Origin: Vagococcus carniphilus
GTDB lineage: Bacteria > Bacillota > Bacilli > Lactobacillales > Vagococcaceae
Direction of reading: 5' to 3'
NCBI RefSeq assembly: GCF_014397115.1
Contig: NZ_CP060720.1
Coordinates: 2,682,001-2,746,000 of the forward strand
Length of the DNA: 64,000 nucleotides
Shown: positions 17,801 through 27,588 of the stretch, piece after piece
Layout: the number at the start of each line of letters is the position of its first letter
Numbering within the stretch: position 1 is the stretch's first letter
Notes under the pieces: model-generated
What the model was told of the DNA's origin: nothing
Database searches by the model: none
What the model saw: the letters and a program-made list of their open reading frames with translations, nothing else
Translations under genes and position numbers: made by a program

Positions 17801-18327
17801 CTTATCCTCCCCCCTCTACGGTATAAGTTTTTTTCAAAAAAAGACTAACAACTCCACACTTACTCAGTATATTTCACAAACTAAATAAGCTGTAATAACA
17901 CTATATCACAGCCTATAATTCTCATTTGTCCATAAATCATTGTAAGAAACATAAAATATAATAGATTCAATTTTTGATCATAAAAAACACTAATTAGCTA
18001 ATTTATTAACAATATAAATACTTTTCATTTTTCTCATTTTTTCTATTATTTTATCTGATACAAACTAAAAAAAAAGATATTATTCATATCAATCAGATAT
18101 TTTATATACACATGTATGTGAAACAGATTAAGTTTAAGTATTAACAAATTATTCTATTATTGACAAAAAGTTAGTAACTTTATTTTTAATAATTAATTTG
18201 ATAACAAAGAAATATTTCTTTTATTATCTTTTTTGCCAAGCTTAATATTTTACATTCCTAATAAAAAGATTTACACTAATTTAGCGAATATTATACGTAC
18301 TTTTTTTGAAATCAGGGGGAATTTACA
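17801..18327. promoter_or_regulatory. Divergent promoter region between pilin operon and Mga-type regulator
   Basis: About 530 bp without genes, very AT-rich. A minus-strand promoter TTACAG, 18 bp, TATACT (17866-17895) lies about 65 bp upstream of the adhesin GTG. Toward the regulator, TTGACA at about 18160 has no good -10 at standard spacing. The length and low GC fit a binding platform for an Mga/AtxA-type activator, which often needs curved AT-rich DNA; no clear repeat operator was found. Confidence 0.6.
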
Positions 18328-19806
18328 ATGAAGACGATAATCGAATCATATAATCAACGCCAATTAGATATTCTTGATATTTTATACAGTAAAAAAGATT
18401 GGACTACTATTAAAAATATCGCTACAGTATTAAATGTAACAGAGCAAACTATTAATAATGATTTAAAAAAAATAGCGGACATTGGCCAAGAAAATTTTAT
18501 TATTGAGACTTCTTTAAAATTAGGCATTAGTGTTCCGGAGCTAGACGCACAAACATTAACTTCACTAAAGTCGAGCATTTTAAAAAATGCTACTTCAATT
18601 AAATTTATTTTATCTATTTTCAACAATCCTTATGAGAATCTAAACTTCCATGCTGACAAATTGTATACAAGTCGCTCAACTCTTCATCGTTATTTAGGTA
18701 CTCTTAATACTAAACTTGATAGATACAATCTATCTATTCTGCAAGATAACGGGGGACTTTTTTTATTCTCCGAAAATGAATCAGATTTACGCCGTTTTTT
18801 ATCTATTCTTTTAAATGAAACTTTTGATTTTAACAATAAAAATTTTATTGACCCAGATTTACTCATTTATATTGAACAACGTATTCAAAAAATGATTACC
18901 AATAGCAATTTTATCAATACTAATGATCATATTATTTATCTGCAAAATCTATATTTTGTTTCTCTAATCCGAAATTCTCAAAACTTTAGTTTACCTTCAA
19001 TCACTTTTAATTTTAATTATCAACTTGATAAACACGACTTTAAAGAAAAAGAATTATCCGCAAACTCAATGACACTTCCCTCTACTACTTTAATCAATGC
19101 AGAAATCACTAATTCGACTCTGATTGATATTGAAAATTTTATCTTCAGCAACTCTTTAACTCACACTAGCACTTTAGATGAAGAGAATAATTTACAAATT
19201 ATTGATGGTTTTATCTCGGATATCTTTACGAAAAACAATATGAAACCTAATGAAGAAAGAGTTACTTTTTTTATTAGTTCAATAAATAAACTCTTTTTTA
19301 ATAAAATTAATTCCGTGATTCCAAATTTCTTAATAATTGATCCTTATCAAACCTTTGCTACAGAGGTGAAACGTAATTATCCTGATATTTTTAGACTAAC
19401 ACTTCAATATATCAATCATTTAGAAGCAAATATACATGCGGAACTTCATTCAAATATCAATGAAATTATTCATACTCTTTTTATTAGTTTTCCTGAAATT
19501 ATGGATATTTCTTATAAAGGGAATGTTTCAATTATCAGCTCACACTCTGCAGAACATGCCAATTTCTTGAAAAAATTAGTTTGCAACCGAATTGATATAA
19601 ATACTAATTTTTCTCATTTTATAACTTCTATGAGTGAGCAAGATTTTCAATTACCTAAGCAAACAAAACTAATCATTACAAACTCGATTAACATCTATCA
19701 AAACGAGGCTAACGCGATTCTTGTTAGTGATTATCCTTCTAATAAAGAATTAAGTGATGTTAAAGTTAAATTAAAAGAGTGTTGTGTCTATAGAAATGAA
19801 ATTTAA
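18328..19806 (+). CDS. Mga/AtxA-type transcriptional activator (EbpR-like)
   Basis: 492 residues. Two N-terminal helix-turn-helix segments are visible, at about 13-60 (KNIATVLNVTEQTINNDLKKI) and about 108-135 (TSRSTLHRYLGTLNTKL), as in Mga and AtxA. The middle and C-terminal parts are the PRD- and EIIB-like regions of this family, with weak conservation. It is divergent from the pilin operon, and E. faecalis EbpR, of the same family, activates ebpABC, so control of the pilin genes is the natural inference. The start has GGGGG 8 bp upstream. Confidence 0.8.
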   Translation: MKTIIESYNQRQLDILDILYSKKDWTTIKNIATVLNVTEQTINNDLKKIADIGQENFIIETSLKLGISVPELDAQTLTSLKSSILKNATSIKFILSIFNNPYENLNFHADKLYTSRSTLHRYLGTLNTKLDRYNLSILQDNGGLFLFSENESDLRRFLSILLNETFDFNNKNFIDPDLLIYIEQRIQKMITNSNFINTNDHIIYLQNLYFVSLIRNSQNFSLPSITFNFNYQLDKHDFKEKELSANSMTLPSTTLINAEITNSTLIDIENFIFSNSLTHTSTLDEENNLQIIDGFISDIFTKNNMKPNEERVTFFISSINKLFFNKINSVIPNFLIIDPYQTFATEVKRNYPDIFRLTLQYINHLEANIHAELHSNINEIIHTLFISFPEIMDISYKGNVSIISSHSAEHANFLKKLVCNRIDINTNFSHFITSMSEQDFQLPKQTKLIITNSINIYQNEANAILVSDYPSNKELSDVKVKLKECCVYRNEI

Positions 19807-19821
19807 AATGTATCATATACA

Positions 19822-19872
19822 AAAAAAAGGAATCCGTTGCGAGTTAGTAACTCACAATGGATTCCTTTTTAT
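19822..19872. terminator. Bidirectional terminator between regulator and pnp
   Basis: AAAAAGGAATCC-GTTG-GAGTTA pairs with TAACTC-CAAT-GGATTCCTTTTT. Long stem flanked by A- and T-runs between convergent genes. Confidence 0.85.
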
Positions 19873-19883
19873 AATTTTAGTGC

Positions 19884-22016
19884 TTATTTTTCTTCTGTTT
19901 TTTCTTCTTTTGGTTTTTCAATCATTGCTTTACGTGACGCATTCACACGACCTTGTTTGTCAATCTCAGTTACTTTAACTAAGATCTCGTCACCCATTTT
20001 AACAACGTCTTCTACTTTATTCACTCTTTCATGAGCAAATTGAGAAATATGTACTAAAGCATCTTTGTTACCGAATAAGTTAACAAAGGCACCGAATTTT
20101 TCAATACGAACAACTTTAGCTAAGTAAACTTGACCTACTTCAACTTCTCTCACTAATTCTTTAATGATTTCAATCGCACGATCAATTCTTTCTTGATCAG
20201 AATGAGCAATACTTACATTACCTTCTTGATCAATGTCAATTTTAACTTCAGTTTCTTCGATAATCTTATTGATGGTTTCTCCACCTTTACCGATAACTGT
20301 TTTAATTTTATCTGGATTGATTTGAATCATTTCAATCTTAGGAGCGTATTTACTTAATTCTTTATTTGGTTCAGCAATTGTAGCTGTTAAGTTAGCTAAA
20401 ATTTCCATACGAGCTTTTTTAGCTTGAGCTAAAGCTTCTGTTAAGATTTGTTCTGTAATACCTTCAATTTTAATATCCATTTGAAGAGCTGTAATACCTG
20501 CTTTAGTTCCAGCTACTTTAAAGTCCATATCACCTAGGTGGTCTTCCATTCCTTGGATATCTGTTAAGATTGTATAGTTATCATCATCCATAACAAGTCC
20601 CATAGCAATACCTGCAACTGGCGCTTTAATAGGTACACCAGCATGCATAAGTGCTAATGTTCCACCACAGATACTTGCTTGAGAAGAAGAACCATTTGAT
20701 TCCAATACTTCTGATACTAAACGTATCATATATGGGAAATCTTCTTCACTTGGAATAACTTGCGCTAAAGCTCTCTCTCCTAAAGCACCATGTCCGATTT
20801 CACGACGACCCGGTCCACGACTTGGTCCAGTTGAACCAACTGAGAATTGTGGGAAGTTATAATGGTGAATAAATCTCTTACTTTCTTCAATACCTAAACC
20901 ATCAATAATTTGATGTTCTCCAAGTGGTGCTAATGTACAAGTTGTTAAAGCTTGAGTTTGCCCACGAGTGAATAGACCTGATCCGTGAACTCTTGGCAAT
21001 AGTCCGATTTCAGAATCAAGAGGTCTGATTTCATCAATTTTACGACCATCAGGACGAACTTTATCGATTGTAATCAAACGACGAACTTCATTTTTTTCCA
21101 TATTTTCTAAGATTTGACGAACTTCTTTCATCCACTTAGCAAGTTCTGCATCTTCTGCAAATTTTTCTTCATAAGAAGCTATAATTTCTTCTTTTAATGC
21201 ATCTATATTATCTTCACGAGCTAATTTTTCTTCTGTTTGAATTGCTTCAACCATACGAGTTTTATAAGCTTCATTGATTTCTTTTTCTAAATCTTCATCA
21301 ATTTGTAAAAGTGAAATTTCCATTTTTTCTTTGCCAATTTCTTTAGCAATTTCTTCTTGGAACGCCACTAAACGTTTGATTTCTGCATGACCAAATAGTA
21401 AAGCACCTAACATATCTTCTTCTGATACTTCTTTTGCTCCACTTTCAACCATGTTAATAGCATCTTTTGTTCCAGCAACAGTTAATTCGATATCTGATAC
21501 TTCTAATTGCTCTACTGTTGGGTTAATAACGTATTCACCATTAACTCGACCAACATCAACTCCTGCAATTGGACCATTGAAAGGAATATCAGATACACAT
21601 AGTGCTAATGAAGAACCTAACATAGCAGCCATTTGAGGTGGACAATCTTGCTCAACACTCATGACAACGTTAGTAATTTGAACTTCATTTCTAAAACCAT
21701 CTGCAAACATTGGACGAATTGGACGGTCGATTAAACGAGCTGTTAATGTCGCTGTTTCACTCGGACGTGCTTCACGTTTAATAAAGCCACCAGGAACTTT
21801 ACCAACTGCATACATTTTTTCGTCATAGTTAACTGTTAATGGGAAAAAGTCAACATCTTTTGCTTGTTTTGATGCTACTGCTGCAGTTAAAACAACTGTA
21901 TCACCATATCTCACTAAAACAGCGCCATTAGCTTGTTTAGCTAATTGACCAATTTCAACTGATAACGGGCGTCCGCCCCAAGTAGTTTCAAATACTTTTT
22001 TTTCAGAACTTAACAT
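19884..22016 (-). CDS. pnp: Polyribonucleotide nucleotidyltransferase (PNPase)
   Basis: 710 residues from ATG 22016, which follows AAGGAGA. Two RNase PH domains (about 10-150 and 320-545), a KH domain (about 558-615, [11 protein letters not shown]) and an S1 domain (about 625-690) are in the standard order. The phosphorolysis site includes [10 protein letters not shown] near 490. It degrades mRNA 3' to 5' and is part of the RNA decay machinery. It follows rpsO, as in most Firmicutes, but a terminator lies between them. Confidence 0.97.
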   Translation of the reverse strand: MLSSEKKVFETTWGGRPLSVEIGQLAKQANGAVLVRYGDTVVLTAAVASKQAKDVDFFPLTVNYDEKMYAVGKVPGGFIKREARPSETATLTARLIDRPIRPMFADGFRNEVQITNVVMSVEQDCPPQMAAMLGSSLALCVSDIPFNGPIAGVDVGRVNGEYVINPTVEQLEVSDIELTVAGTKDAINMVESGAKEVSEEDMLGALLFGHAEIKRLVAFQEEIAKEIGKEKMEISLLQIDEDLEKEINEAYKTRMVEAIQTEEKLAREDNIDALKEEIIASYEEKFAEDAELAKWMKEVRQILENMEKNEVRRLITIDKVRPDGRKIDEIRPLDSEIGLLPRVHGSGLFTRGQTQALTTCTLAPLGEHQIIDGLGIEESKRFIHHYNFPQFSVGSTGPSRGPGRREIGHGALGERALAQVIPSEEDFPYMIRLVSEVLESNGSSSQASICGGTLALMHAGVPIKAPVAGIAMGLVMDDDNYTILTDIQGMEDHLGDMDFKVAGTKAGITALQMDIKIEGITEQILTEALAQAKKARMEILANLTATIAEPNKELSKYAPKIEMIQINPDKIKTVIGKGGETINKIIEETEVKIDIDQEGNVSIAHSDQERIDRAIEIIKELVREVEVGQVYLAKVVRIEKFGAFVNLFGNKDALVHISQFAHERVNKVEDVVKMGDEILVKVTEIDKQGRVNASRKAMIEKPKEEKTEEK

Positions 22017-22136
22017 TTTTATTATCTCCTTATGTCGCACTGATGATAAGTTCTACTAAACAAATATCAAAATTATAAAGTTATAATTCTCACATTTGCA
22101 TAGTAGTTTCACCTTCATCGTGCGTATTTTTTTAAA

Positions 22137-22172
22137 AGAAAAGCGAGATCCAAAACTAGACCTCACTTTTCC
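22137..22172 (-). terminator. Terminator between rpsO and pnp
   Basis: Minus strand AAAAGTGAGGTC, TAGTTTTG loop, GATCTCGCTTTT then T-rich tail; two G-U pairs. Partial read-through would still supply pnp. Confidence 0.75.
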
Positions 22173-22186
22173 TAAATGTTTAAAAA

Positions 22187-22456
22187 TTAACGACGTAAAC
22201 CTAAGCTCTTGATTAATTCACGGTAGCTTTGAACATCTGTTTTACGTAAATATGCTAAAAGATTACGACGGTGTCCAATCTTTTTCATTAATCCACGGTA
22301 AGAATGATGATCTTTTTTGTGAATTTGAGCATGTTCGTTAAGTGCATTGATCTCAGCTGTTAAAACTGCGATTTGTACTTCTGGAGAACCAGTATCTCCT
22401 TCATGACGAGCGTACTCTTTGATGATTTCGTTTTTACGTTCTTTTGTAATTGCCAT
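22187..22456 (-). CDS. rpsO: 30S ribosomal protein S15
   Basis: 89 residues, the canonical S15 length. Conserved [22 protein letters not shown] and RRNLLAYLR segments that contact 16S rRNA are all present. The ATG at 22456 follows GAGGTG. The upstream leader has hairpins that suggest autoregulation. Confidence 0.98.
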   Translation of the reverse strand: MAITKERKNEIIKEYARHEGDTGSPEVQIAVLTAEINALNEHAQIHKKDHHSYRGLMKKIGHRRNLLAYLRKTDVQSYRELIKSLGLRR

Positions 22457-22583
22457 TTCTTTCACCTCTTATATTTTTTACCTACATCTGAGTAATTCGT
22501 TGGTGATTCGAATAACCTAGAAATAGGCCGTGATGTTTATCATCACACAATGGTACTTTACCTGATTTTTACACTAAAAGCAA
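22457..22583 (-). promoter_or_regulatory. rpsO promoter and structured leader
   Basis: Minus strand TTGCTT, 17 bp, TAAAGT (22555-22583) starts a leader of about 92 nt. The leader has three short hairpins in a row: GTGATG/CATCAC, CCTA/TAGG and ATTCG/CGAAT. S15 represses its own mRNA in several bacteria through unrelated leader folds; whether this one binds S15 is inference. Confidence 0.6.
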
Positions 22584-22706
22584 GGTTTTGTTATGCTTTT
22601 TCTGATTTTTTTATCAATTATTCTCTTTCTTTTTAGCTAAACTAATATTACAATAATTCAAGGAGACTATGATAGAATATTTATATAGAAAGGAAGTGTC
22701 ATGTAC

Positions 22707-23270
22707 ATGATTACAATGGATGATATTATCCGTGAAGGACATCCTACACTTCGCCAAGTTGCTAAGGAAGTTTCGTTTCCTTTAAGCGCAGAAGATAAAG
22801 AATTAGGCGATAGAATGCGTGAATTTTTAAAAAACTCTCAAGACCCTGAATTATCCGAAAAATACGGACTTCGTGGTGGTGTCGGAATTGCCGCACCTCA
22901 ACTTAATATCTCTAAACGCATAACAGCAATTGAGATTCCCAATATGGAAGAAGAAGGTGGCGAACCTTTTTTAAGTACCGTAATGTACAATCCAAAAGTT
23001 TTAAGCCATTCAGTTCAACAAGCTGCTATTGAAGAAGGAGAAGGATGCCTTTCAGTTGATCGTCACGTACCTGGTTATGTTATTAGAAACGCTAAAGTAA
23101 CCATTTCTTACATGGATCAAGAGGGAGAAAAACATAAAATCCGTTTAAAAAATTATGCGGCAATTGTTGTACAACATGAAATTGATCATTTAAACGGAAT
23201 TATGTTCTATGATCATATTAACAAAGAAAATCCTCACTTCGCACCTGACGATATTTTACTTATTCAATAA
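22707..23270 (+). CDS. def: Peptide deformylase
   Basis: 187 residues. The three catalytic motifs are intact: GVGIAAPQL near 55, EGCLS near 110 and QHEIDHLNG near 155; the cysteine and two histidines bind the metal. The insertions make it the type II enzyme of Gram-positives. It removes the formyl group from new proteins. ATG 22707 has AAAGGAAG at 10 bp; an ATG two codons earlier is too close to it. Confidence 0.96.
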   Translation: MITMDDIIREGHPTLRQVAKEVSFPLSAEDKELGDRMREFLKNSQDPELSEKYGLRGGVGIAAPQLNISKRITAIEIPNMEEEGGEPFLSTVMYNPKVLSHSVQQAAIEEGEGCLSVDRHVPGYVIRNAKVTISYMDQEGEKHKIRLKNYAAIVVQHEIDHLNGIMFYDHINKENPHFAPDDILLIQ

Positions 23271-23306
23271 AAAAAGCCGCCACTTATAAAAGTGTGCGGT
23301 TTTTTC
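23270..23306. terminator. Bidirectional terminator between def and Cof phosphatase gene
   Basis: AAAAAGCCGCCACTT, ATAA loop, AAGTGTGCGGTTTTTT. Overlaps the def stop codon by one base. Confidence 0.85.
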
Positions 23307-23309
23307 TAT

Positions 23310-24086
23310 TTATACTAAACCAAATTCTTTTAACCCGTGATAGATACCACCTTCATTATTAGAAAGTGTAACAAAATCACTAACAGCCTTTAGTTCTTCT
23401 CTTCCATTTTCCATTGCAATACCAACTCCTGCGTAAGCAAGCATTTCCATATCGTTATTACCATCACCAAATGCAATAATATCTTCTTGCTTAAAGCCGA
23501 ATTGTTCAGCCACTTCTTTTAAAGTTTCAGCTTTAGAGCCATTTTCTGGTAAGACATCTACGCCATTTTCATGCCAACGGACAAATCGAAATTCTGGAAA
23601 ATTACCTTCATAAGCATCCATCTTTTCTTCTTTTAACAGCGCCACAACTTGGTAGACAGCAGCTCTCTTATGAAAATCTAATTCAATTTCTGGTAATTTT
23701 TGACCGAAACTTTCCATGGCTATTTTAGTTTCTTCTTGGAACTCTTCATTTCTCAATTTTGTTTCCATTAAGCCATTAAAAACAATATCTATGTCTCTTT
23801 GATCACTTACTTGAACTAATTTTTCTAATGCTTCTTCATTTAAAGGATTACTATAAACTTGCTTATCATCAACAAACGCTACTGCTCCATTACTTAAAAT
23901 ATAATGTTTAATTCCTGCTTCATCTAAAACACTTTTAGCAATTGGATAGCTTCTTCCTGTTGCGCACATTACCATATGCCCTGCTTCTTGCATTTTTTTG
24001 ATTGCTTCTTTTGTTTCCGGTAATAATTCATGGTTATCATTTATCAAAGTTCCATCAATATCAAATGCGATTAATTTACGATTCAT
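23310..24086 (-). CDS. Cof-type HAD phosphatase
   Basis: 258 residues. HAD motif I FDIDGTL at 8-14, motif II with CATGRSY near 43, motif III lysine in GSKAETLKEV near 185 and motif IV FGDGNNDMEML near 205, with the Cof-type C2 cap between. These enzymes dephosphorylate sugar phosphates or flavin nucleotides; the substrate cannot be called from sequence. Transcribed alone, convergent with def. Confidence 0.92.
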   Translation of the reverse strand: MNRKLIAFDIDGTLINDNHELLPETKEAIKKMQEAGHMVMCATGRSYPIAKSVLDEAGIKHYILSNGAVAFVDDKQVYSNPLNEEALEKLVQVSDQRDIDIVFNGLMETKLRNEEFQEETKIAMESFGQKLPEIELDFHKRAAVYQVVALLKEEKMDAYEGNFPEFRFVRWHENGVDVLPENGSKAETLKEVAEQFGFKQEDIIAFGDGNNDMEMLAYAGVGIAMENGREELKAVSDFVTLSNNEGGIYHGLKEFGLV

Positions 24087-24306
24087 TTTTTTCCTCCTAA
24101 ATTGACTAGTTTAATTATAGCAAAAAAAATTATTTTTAATACTAAAAAGGAATCTCTTTCTTTTTTATATTTCAGCTCTATTTATATTAAAAGATTTATC
24201 ATTTTATCGTTTGTGAGCTTCATATTCCTATTTTGGTATGTTAACATAATTATTGCAACTATATATGGAACATTTTTTCACAAGTTGAACAAATAGGAGG
24301 ATGTAT
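24087..24306. other. AT-rich upstream region of the C39-like gene
   Basis: 220 bp. A frame at 24102-24296 is open but hydrophobic by AT bias and lacks a ribosome site, so it is not called. The region should hold divergent promoters; none is near consensus by eye. Confidence 0.4.
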
Positions 24307-26544
24307 ATGAAAAAGAATTCAGTTAAACTAACAGCACTTTTGTTAGTTTTGTTTCCCAGCTTAGGCTTTGCTGAAGAAGCAGTTGTTAGCTCAAGTCAAC
24401 CACAAGAATCAATTGTAAGAGAACAATCAGAGACAGAACAAACTTCTGCTTCAAGCGACATTATTTTATCAGAGACAGAAGAATCTACTCAAACTAGCGA
24501 ATCTTCAACTACAACAGAAACAAGTGAAGTTAAAGAAAAAGCTGTCACTAAAGTAGAAGAAGTAGACGATATTGTAAAAAAAGAAGTAGAAAACAAATAT
24601 GTTACAGTTACTAATTCTAATGAAAAAATTTGGCAAGAGATTGGGAAAGAATCTAATAGCACAACTGAAAAGTTAGTTAATCAAACTTTTTCTGTAAAAG
24701 AAATTGCCACTACTAAAGAAGGTAAAATTTACTTCCTTTTATATGGAAAAGAAAATAATGTTATTGGATATGTCGCAAAAGAAGCTGTAGAAGACGCAAA
24801 AGGTGAACAAGGGATTGCTCAATCAAACAATCAATTTGTTGCTTTAAAAGATAAATCTGTTTCTATCTATAGAAACTTTTCCTGGGAAATAAAAAAAGTT
24901 CCTGACACTATATTTGATGAAACACTTCACGTTAAAGTAATTTATCACCATTTTAATGGGAAGACTTATTACTCTTTATACGATAATAAAAATAATTGGC
25001 ATGGTTATGTAGAAGATAAAGATGTTAACATCGGGGACGGAAGACAAGGTCCTTGGTTGAAACTCGATAAGTATGTAACAGTTTCAAAGAAAAATTATTC
25101 TATCTGGGGTAGTTTTAGTTGGAAAGAAAAAAACAATACCTCAAACTTGATGAATAAAACTGTACATGCTCAAGGATACTATCGTCATTTTAATGGCTCT
25201 ATCTATTACTCATTATATGATAGCAATGGCACTTGGCTTGGTTACGTTAATAAAAATGCGGTAACTGAAACAACCGGTAGACAAGGTCCTTGGATTAAAA
25301 CATCAAAATATGTCACTATTAGTAATAAAAACTATCCGACTTATTCAAATTTTAATTGGCAAGTTCGATATAATGCCTCTAGCTTACTTAACAAAACATT
25401 TAAAGTAACAGGAAGATATGAACATATGAATGGTTCTACTTATTATTCATTATATGACACAAATAATAAGTGGTTTGGTTATATTAACAAAAATGCAGTT
25501 AAAGAAGGCAGTGGTAGACAAGGAGCATTTATTAGTTCAAATAATTTTGCTTCAATAACAAAATCTAACTACAGTGTTTGGCAAAACTTTAATTGGAAAA
25601 AGAAAAATTCAAGTTCAAACTTATTCAATAAAACTTTCCAAATAAAAGGCTACTATCAACATATGAATGGGGATATTTACTATTCTTTATATGACAATAA
25701 AGGCAATTGGCAAGGATATATTAATTCAGGTGCCGCTACAATAGCTGAAGGGCGTCAAGGTGTTTACATAAGAGATGGGCGTACGCTAAAAGTTGTAAAT
25801 GGTAATTATGATGTTTGGCAAAATTTTAATTGGAAAAAGAAAACAAGTAGTAAAAATTATCTAAATCAGTCATTTGTTATGCGAGGAAGATATCAACATT
25901 TCAATGGCTCTACTTATTATTCAATGTATGATACTTCTGGTAATTGGAAAGGTTATTTAAATGCTAATGCAACTGCTCTTCCTGTTACTTCTAGAGTAAT
26001 AGATTCAGTTCCTTACGTAAGTCAGTACACACCTGTTTTTGCCCCATGGGGTTGTGCAGGAGCTTCGATGACAATGGCATTGCGCTCAAAAGGCGTATCT
26101 ATTGATTTAAAATACGCTATGGATAATTTACCAATGTATCCTCAATATGCTGGAGGACAAATTGGTAATGTCTATACTGGTGCTGGATTCCAGCGCGTTA
26201 TCCAACCACAAGAACTTACTAATTACATGAAACGTTGGTATTCTAAGGTTTACCATATACCTGGTGCCTCATCAAAAGACATTACTAATCACATTTTAGA
26301 TGGAAATCCTGTTTTATACTATGTTTATTCATCTTATCAAGTAGACAAAGCTCGTAACCACGTTAAAGTTATCTTAGGTTATAAAAATAATAGCTTTTTA
26401 ATCTATGACCCATTGTACTATTCTAAGTTGGCTGGACCTGGATCAGCAGGAAAACATCCAGTATATGACCGTGGTGCAATGCACTGGTTATCTGTATCAG
26501 ACTTTAATAAAGAATATGGTGGAAGTGCCATTGTAACAAAATAA
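24307..26544 (+). CDS. Secreted multi-repeat (GW/SH3-like) protein with C39-like peptidase domain
   Basis: 745 residues. A signal peptide is cut near residue 22, and a Ser/Thr/Glu-rich linker runs to about 80. Six repeats of about 75-80 residues follow to about 560 (YVTVSNKNYxxWxxFNWxxK, YYxHxNGSxYYSLYD, W-x-GY), typical of wall-binding GW or SH3-like modules. The C-terminal domain (about 567-745) looks like a C39-family papain fold with Cys583 in WGCAGAS, His685 in RNHVK and Asp701 in IYDP. No LPXTG is present, so attachment should be through the repeats. The target is unknown. ATG 24307 has AGGAGG at 6 bp. Confidence 0.82.
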   Translation: MKKNSVKLTALLLVLFPSLGFAEEAVVSSSQPQESIVREQSETEQTSASSDIILSETEESTQTSESSTTTETSEVKEKAVTKVEEVDDIVKKEVENKYVTVTNSNEKIWQEIGKESNSTTEKLVNQTFSVKEIATTKEGKIYFLLYGKENNVIGYVAKEAVEDAKGEQGIAQSNNQFVALKDKSVSIYRNFSWEIKKVPDTIFDETLHVKVIYHHFNGKTYYSLYDNKNNWHGYVEDKDVNIGDGRQGPWLKLDKYVTVSKKNYSIWGSFSWKEKNNTSNLMNKTVHAQGYYRHFNGSIYYSLYDSNGTWLGYVNKNAVTETTGRQGPWIKTSKYVTISNKNYPTYSNFNWQVRYNASSLLNKTFKVTGRYEHMNGSTYYSLYDTNNKWFGYINKNAVKEGSGRQGAFISSNNFASITKSNYSVWQNFNWKKKNSSSNLFNKTFQIKGYYQHMNGDIYYSLYDNKGNWQGYINSGAATIAEGRQGVYIRDGRTLKVVNGNYDVWQNFNWKKKTSSKNYLNQSFVMRGRYQHFNGSTYYSMYDTSGNWKGYLNANATALPVTSRVIDSVPYVSQYTPVFAPWGCAGASMTMALRSKGVSIDLKYAMDNLPMYPQYAGGQIGNVYTGAGFQRVIQPQELTNYMKRWYSKVYHIPGASSKDITNHILDGNPVLYYVYSSYQVDKARNHVKVILGYKNNSFLIYDPLYYSKLAGPGSAGKHPVYDRGAMHWLSVSDFNKEYGGSAIVTK
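24560..25980 (+). repeat. Six tandem protein-coding repeats of about 230-240 bp
   Basis: The encoded repeats begin near KYVTVTN, QFVALKD, KYVTVSK, KYVTISN, NFASITK and TLKVVNG. Repeats 3 to 6 are closest (shared FNWK, YYSLYD or YYSMYD, and GRQG linkers); the first is the most divergent. At DNA level the copies have drifted, so this is an old expansion. Confidence 0.75.
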
Positions 26545-26562
26545 ACTTTACTTTAAACAGAT

Positions 26563-26603
26563 TAAAAAGCCAAAGAGATTTTTCGTCTCTTTGGCTTTTT
26601 TTG
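26563..26603. terminator. Bidirectional terminator after the C39-like gene
   Basis: AAAAAGCCAAAGAGA pairs perfectly with TCTCTTTGGCTTTTT around a 7-nt loop, between convergent genes. Confidence 0.9.
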
Positions 26604-26621
26604 TTTTTTATTTAAAATTAA

Positions 26622-27413
26622 TTAGTCTAAATACTCTAATTTTTCGTCATTATTTAACCAAGCATAAGTTAATCCTATCACTAATCCCCCACCAATATAG
26701 TTACCAATAAAAGTAAATAATATATTAGAAGATACTGCTCCTACAGTCATTCCAACTACCGCTCCACCAGATGAAAAATAAGCAAGCGGGAAGTAAATAA
26801 AGTTAGCGATAACGTGTTCGAATCCTAAAAAAGTAAAAATGAAAATAACACATAAGATAGAAATAAATCTTGCTGTATCATCTTTTGCTTTCATTGACAT
26901 TAAAATAGCCAAGTTTACAATAATATTAGCAAACATTCCCTCAATAACAGTTTGAAGCGGACCTTTAGCGAATTTTCCTTCAACTATATGAGTCAAAAAA
27001 TTTCCATCAGGCAACGCTTTAAAGAAACCCGTCATTGATAAAAGATAAGCAACTACAAAAGCTCCAATTAAATTGAATAGTACACAAACCATTAAAATTT
27101 TAAAAGCTTTACTTGGTTTTAATTTTTTTCGGTAAGCCGCAACTGTCATATACATCATATTAGATGTACCTAATTCTGCATTTAAAAAGATAATTAGTGC
27201 CAAACCTAGTCCAAATGTAAAAGCATAAAGCATTTTTCCTACTGGTTCTTCAAACTTTAACCCTAATCCTAAAGCAATCGCAGAACCTAAACTTAAATAA
27301 AGTGTTGCTAATAATGAACGTACTGCATATTTACCAAAGTGTTTATCAATGAGCTCATTCTTCTTTCGAATCGACCCATCAATTTTTTTCATTAATTCTG
27401 ATGTATATTCCAT
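26622..27413 (-). CDS. Formate/nitrite transporter family channel
   Basis: 263 residues with six membrane segments. The FNT signatures are visible: NAELGTSNMM near 87, FANIIVNLAILM near 162 and GFEHVIANF near 198 with the central pore histidine. FNT pentamers move formate, nitrite, lactate or hydrosulfide. In a fermenting coccus formate or lactate is likely, but there is no pyruvate formate-lyase gene nearby to decide. Transcribed alone. Confidence 0.9.
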   Translation of the reverse strand: MEYTSELMKKIDGSIRKKNELIDKHFGKYAVRSLLATLYLSLGSAIALGLGLKFEEPVGKMLYAFTFGLGLALIIFLNAELGTSNMMYMTVAAYRKKLKPSKAFKILMVCVLFNLIGAFVVAYLLSMTGFFKALPDGNFLTHIVEGKFAKGPLQTVIEGMFANIIVNLAILMSMKAKDDTARFISILCVIFIFTFLGFEHVIANFIYFPLAYFSSGGAVVGMTVGAVSSNILFTFIGNYIGGGLVIGLTYAWLNNDEKLEYLD

Positions 27414-27552
27414 CTTCCAATCCCTCTTTTCACTTAATAAACATTCCTTTGTTTTTTACTTCATATAATTTATCACAAATACAACCTTCATTATATGATA
27501 ATAGCAAAAAAATACGTCAAAAAAACAAAGTTTAGCTTATTCTAATTTAATG
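27414..27552. other. Intergenic region between FNT gene and rpsD promoter
   Basis: About 140 bp, AT-rich. It should carry the minus-strand promoter of the FNT gene; TATAAT at about 27493-27498 is the best -10 on that strand, without a good -35. A TTGTGATAA sequence resembles half of a Rex or CRP site but lacks the second half. Confidence 0.35.
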
Positions 27553-27582
27553 TTGACGAGCTGCATCAATTCATTGTATAAT
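27553..27582 (+). promoter_or_regulatory. rpsD promoter
   Basis: TTGACG, 18-bp spacer, TATAAT. The -35 box is inside the left arm (GACGAGCTGC, 27555-27564) of an inverted repeat whose right arm is in the leader. Confidence 0.85.
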
Positions 27583-27588
27583 AACTAT

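Noticed and set aside
24102-24296. Open frame of 64 codons upstream of the C39-like gene
   Set aside because: Hydrophobic by AT bias, no ribosome site, starts inside the Cof gene's promoter region.
24560-25980. Repeated blocks as a CRISPR array
   Set aside because: Repeats are coding, about 235 bp, and divergent; no short identical direct repeats with unique spacers were seen anywhere in the window.
27465-27500. Rex or CRP site before the FNT channel gene
   Set aside because: Only one half (TTGTGA) is present; the second half does not match.
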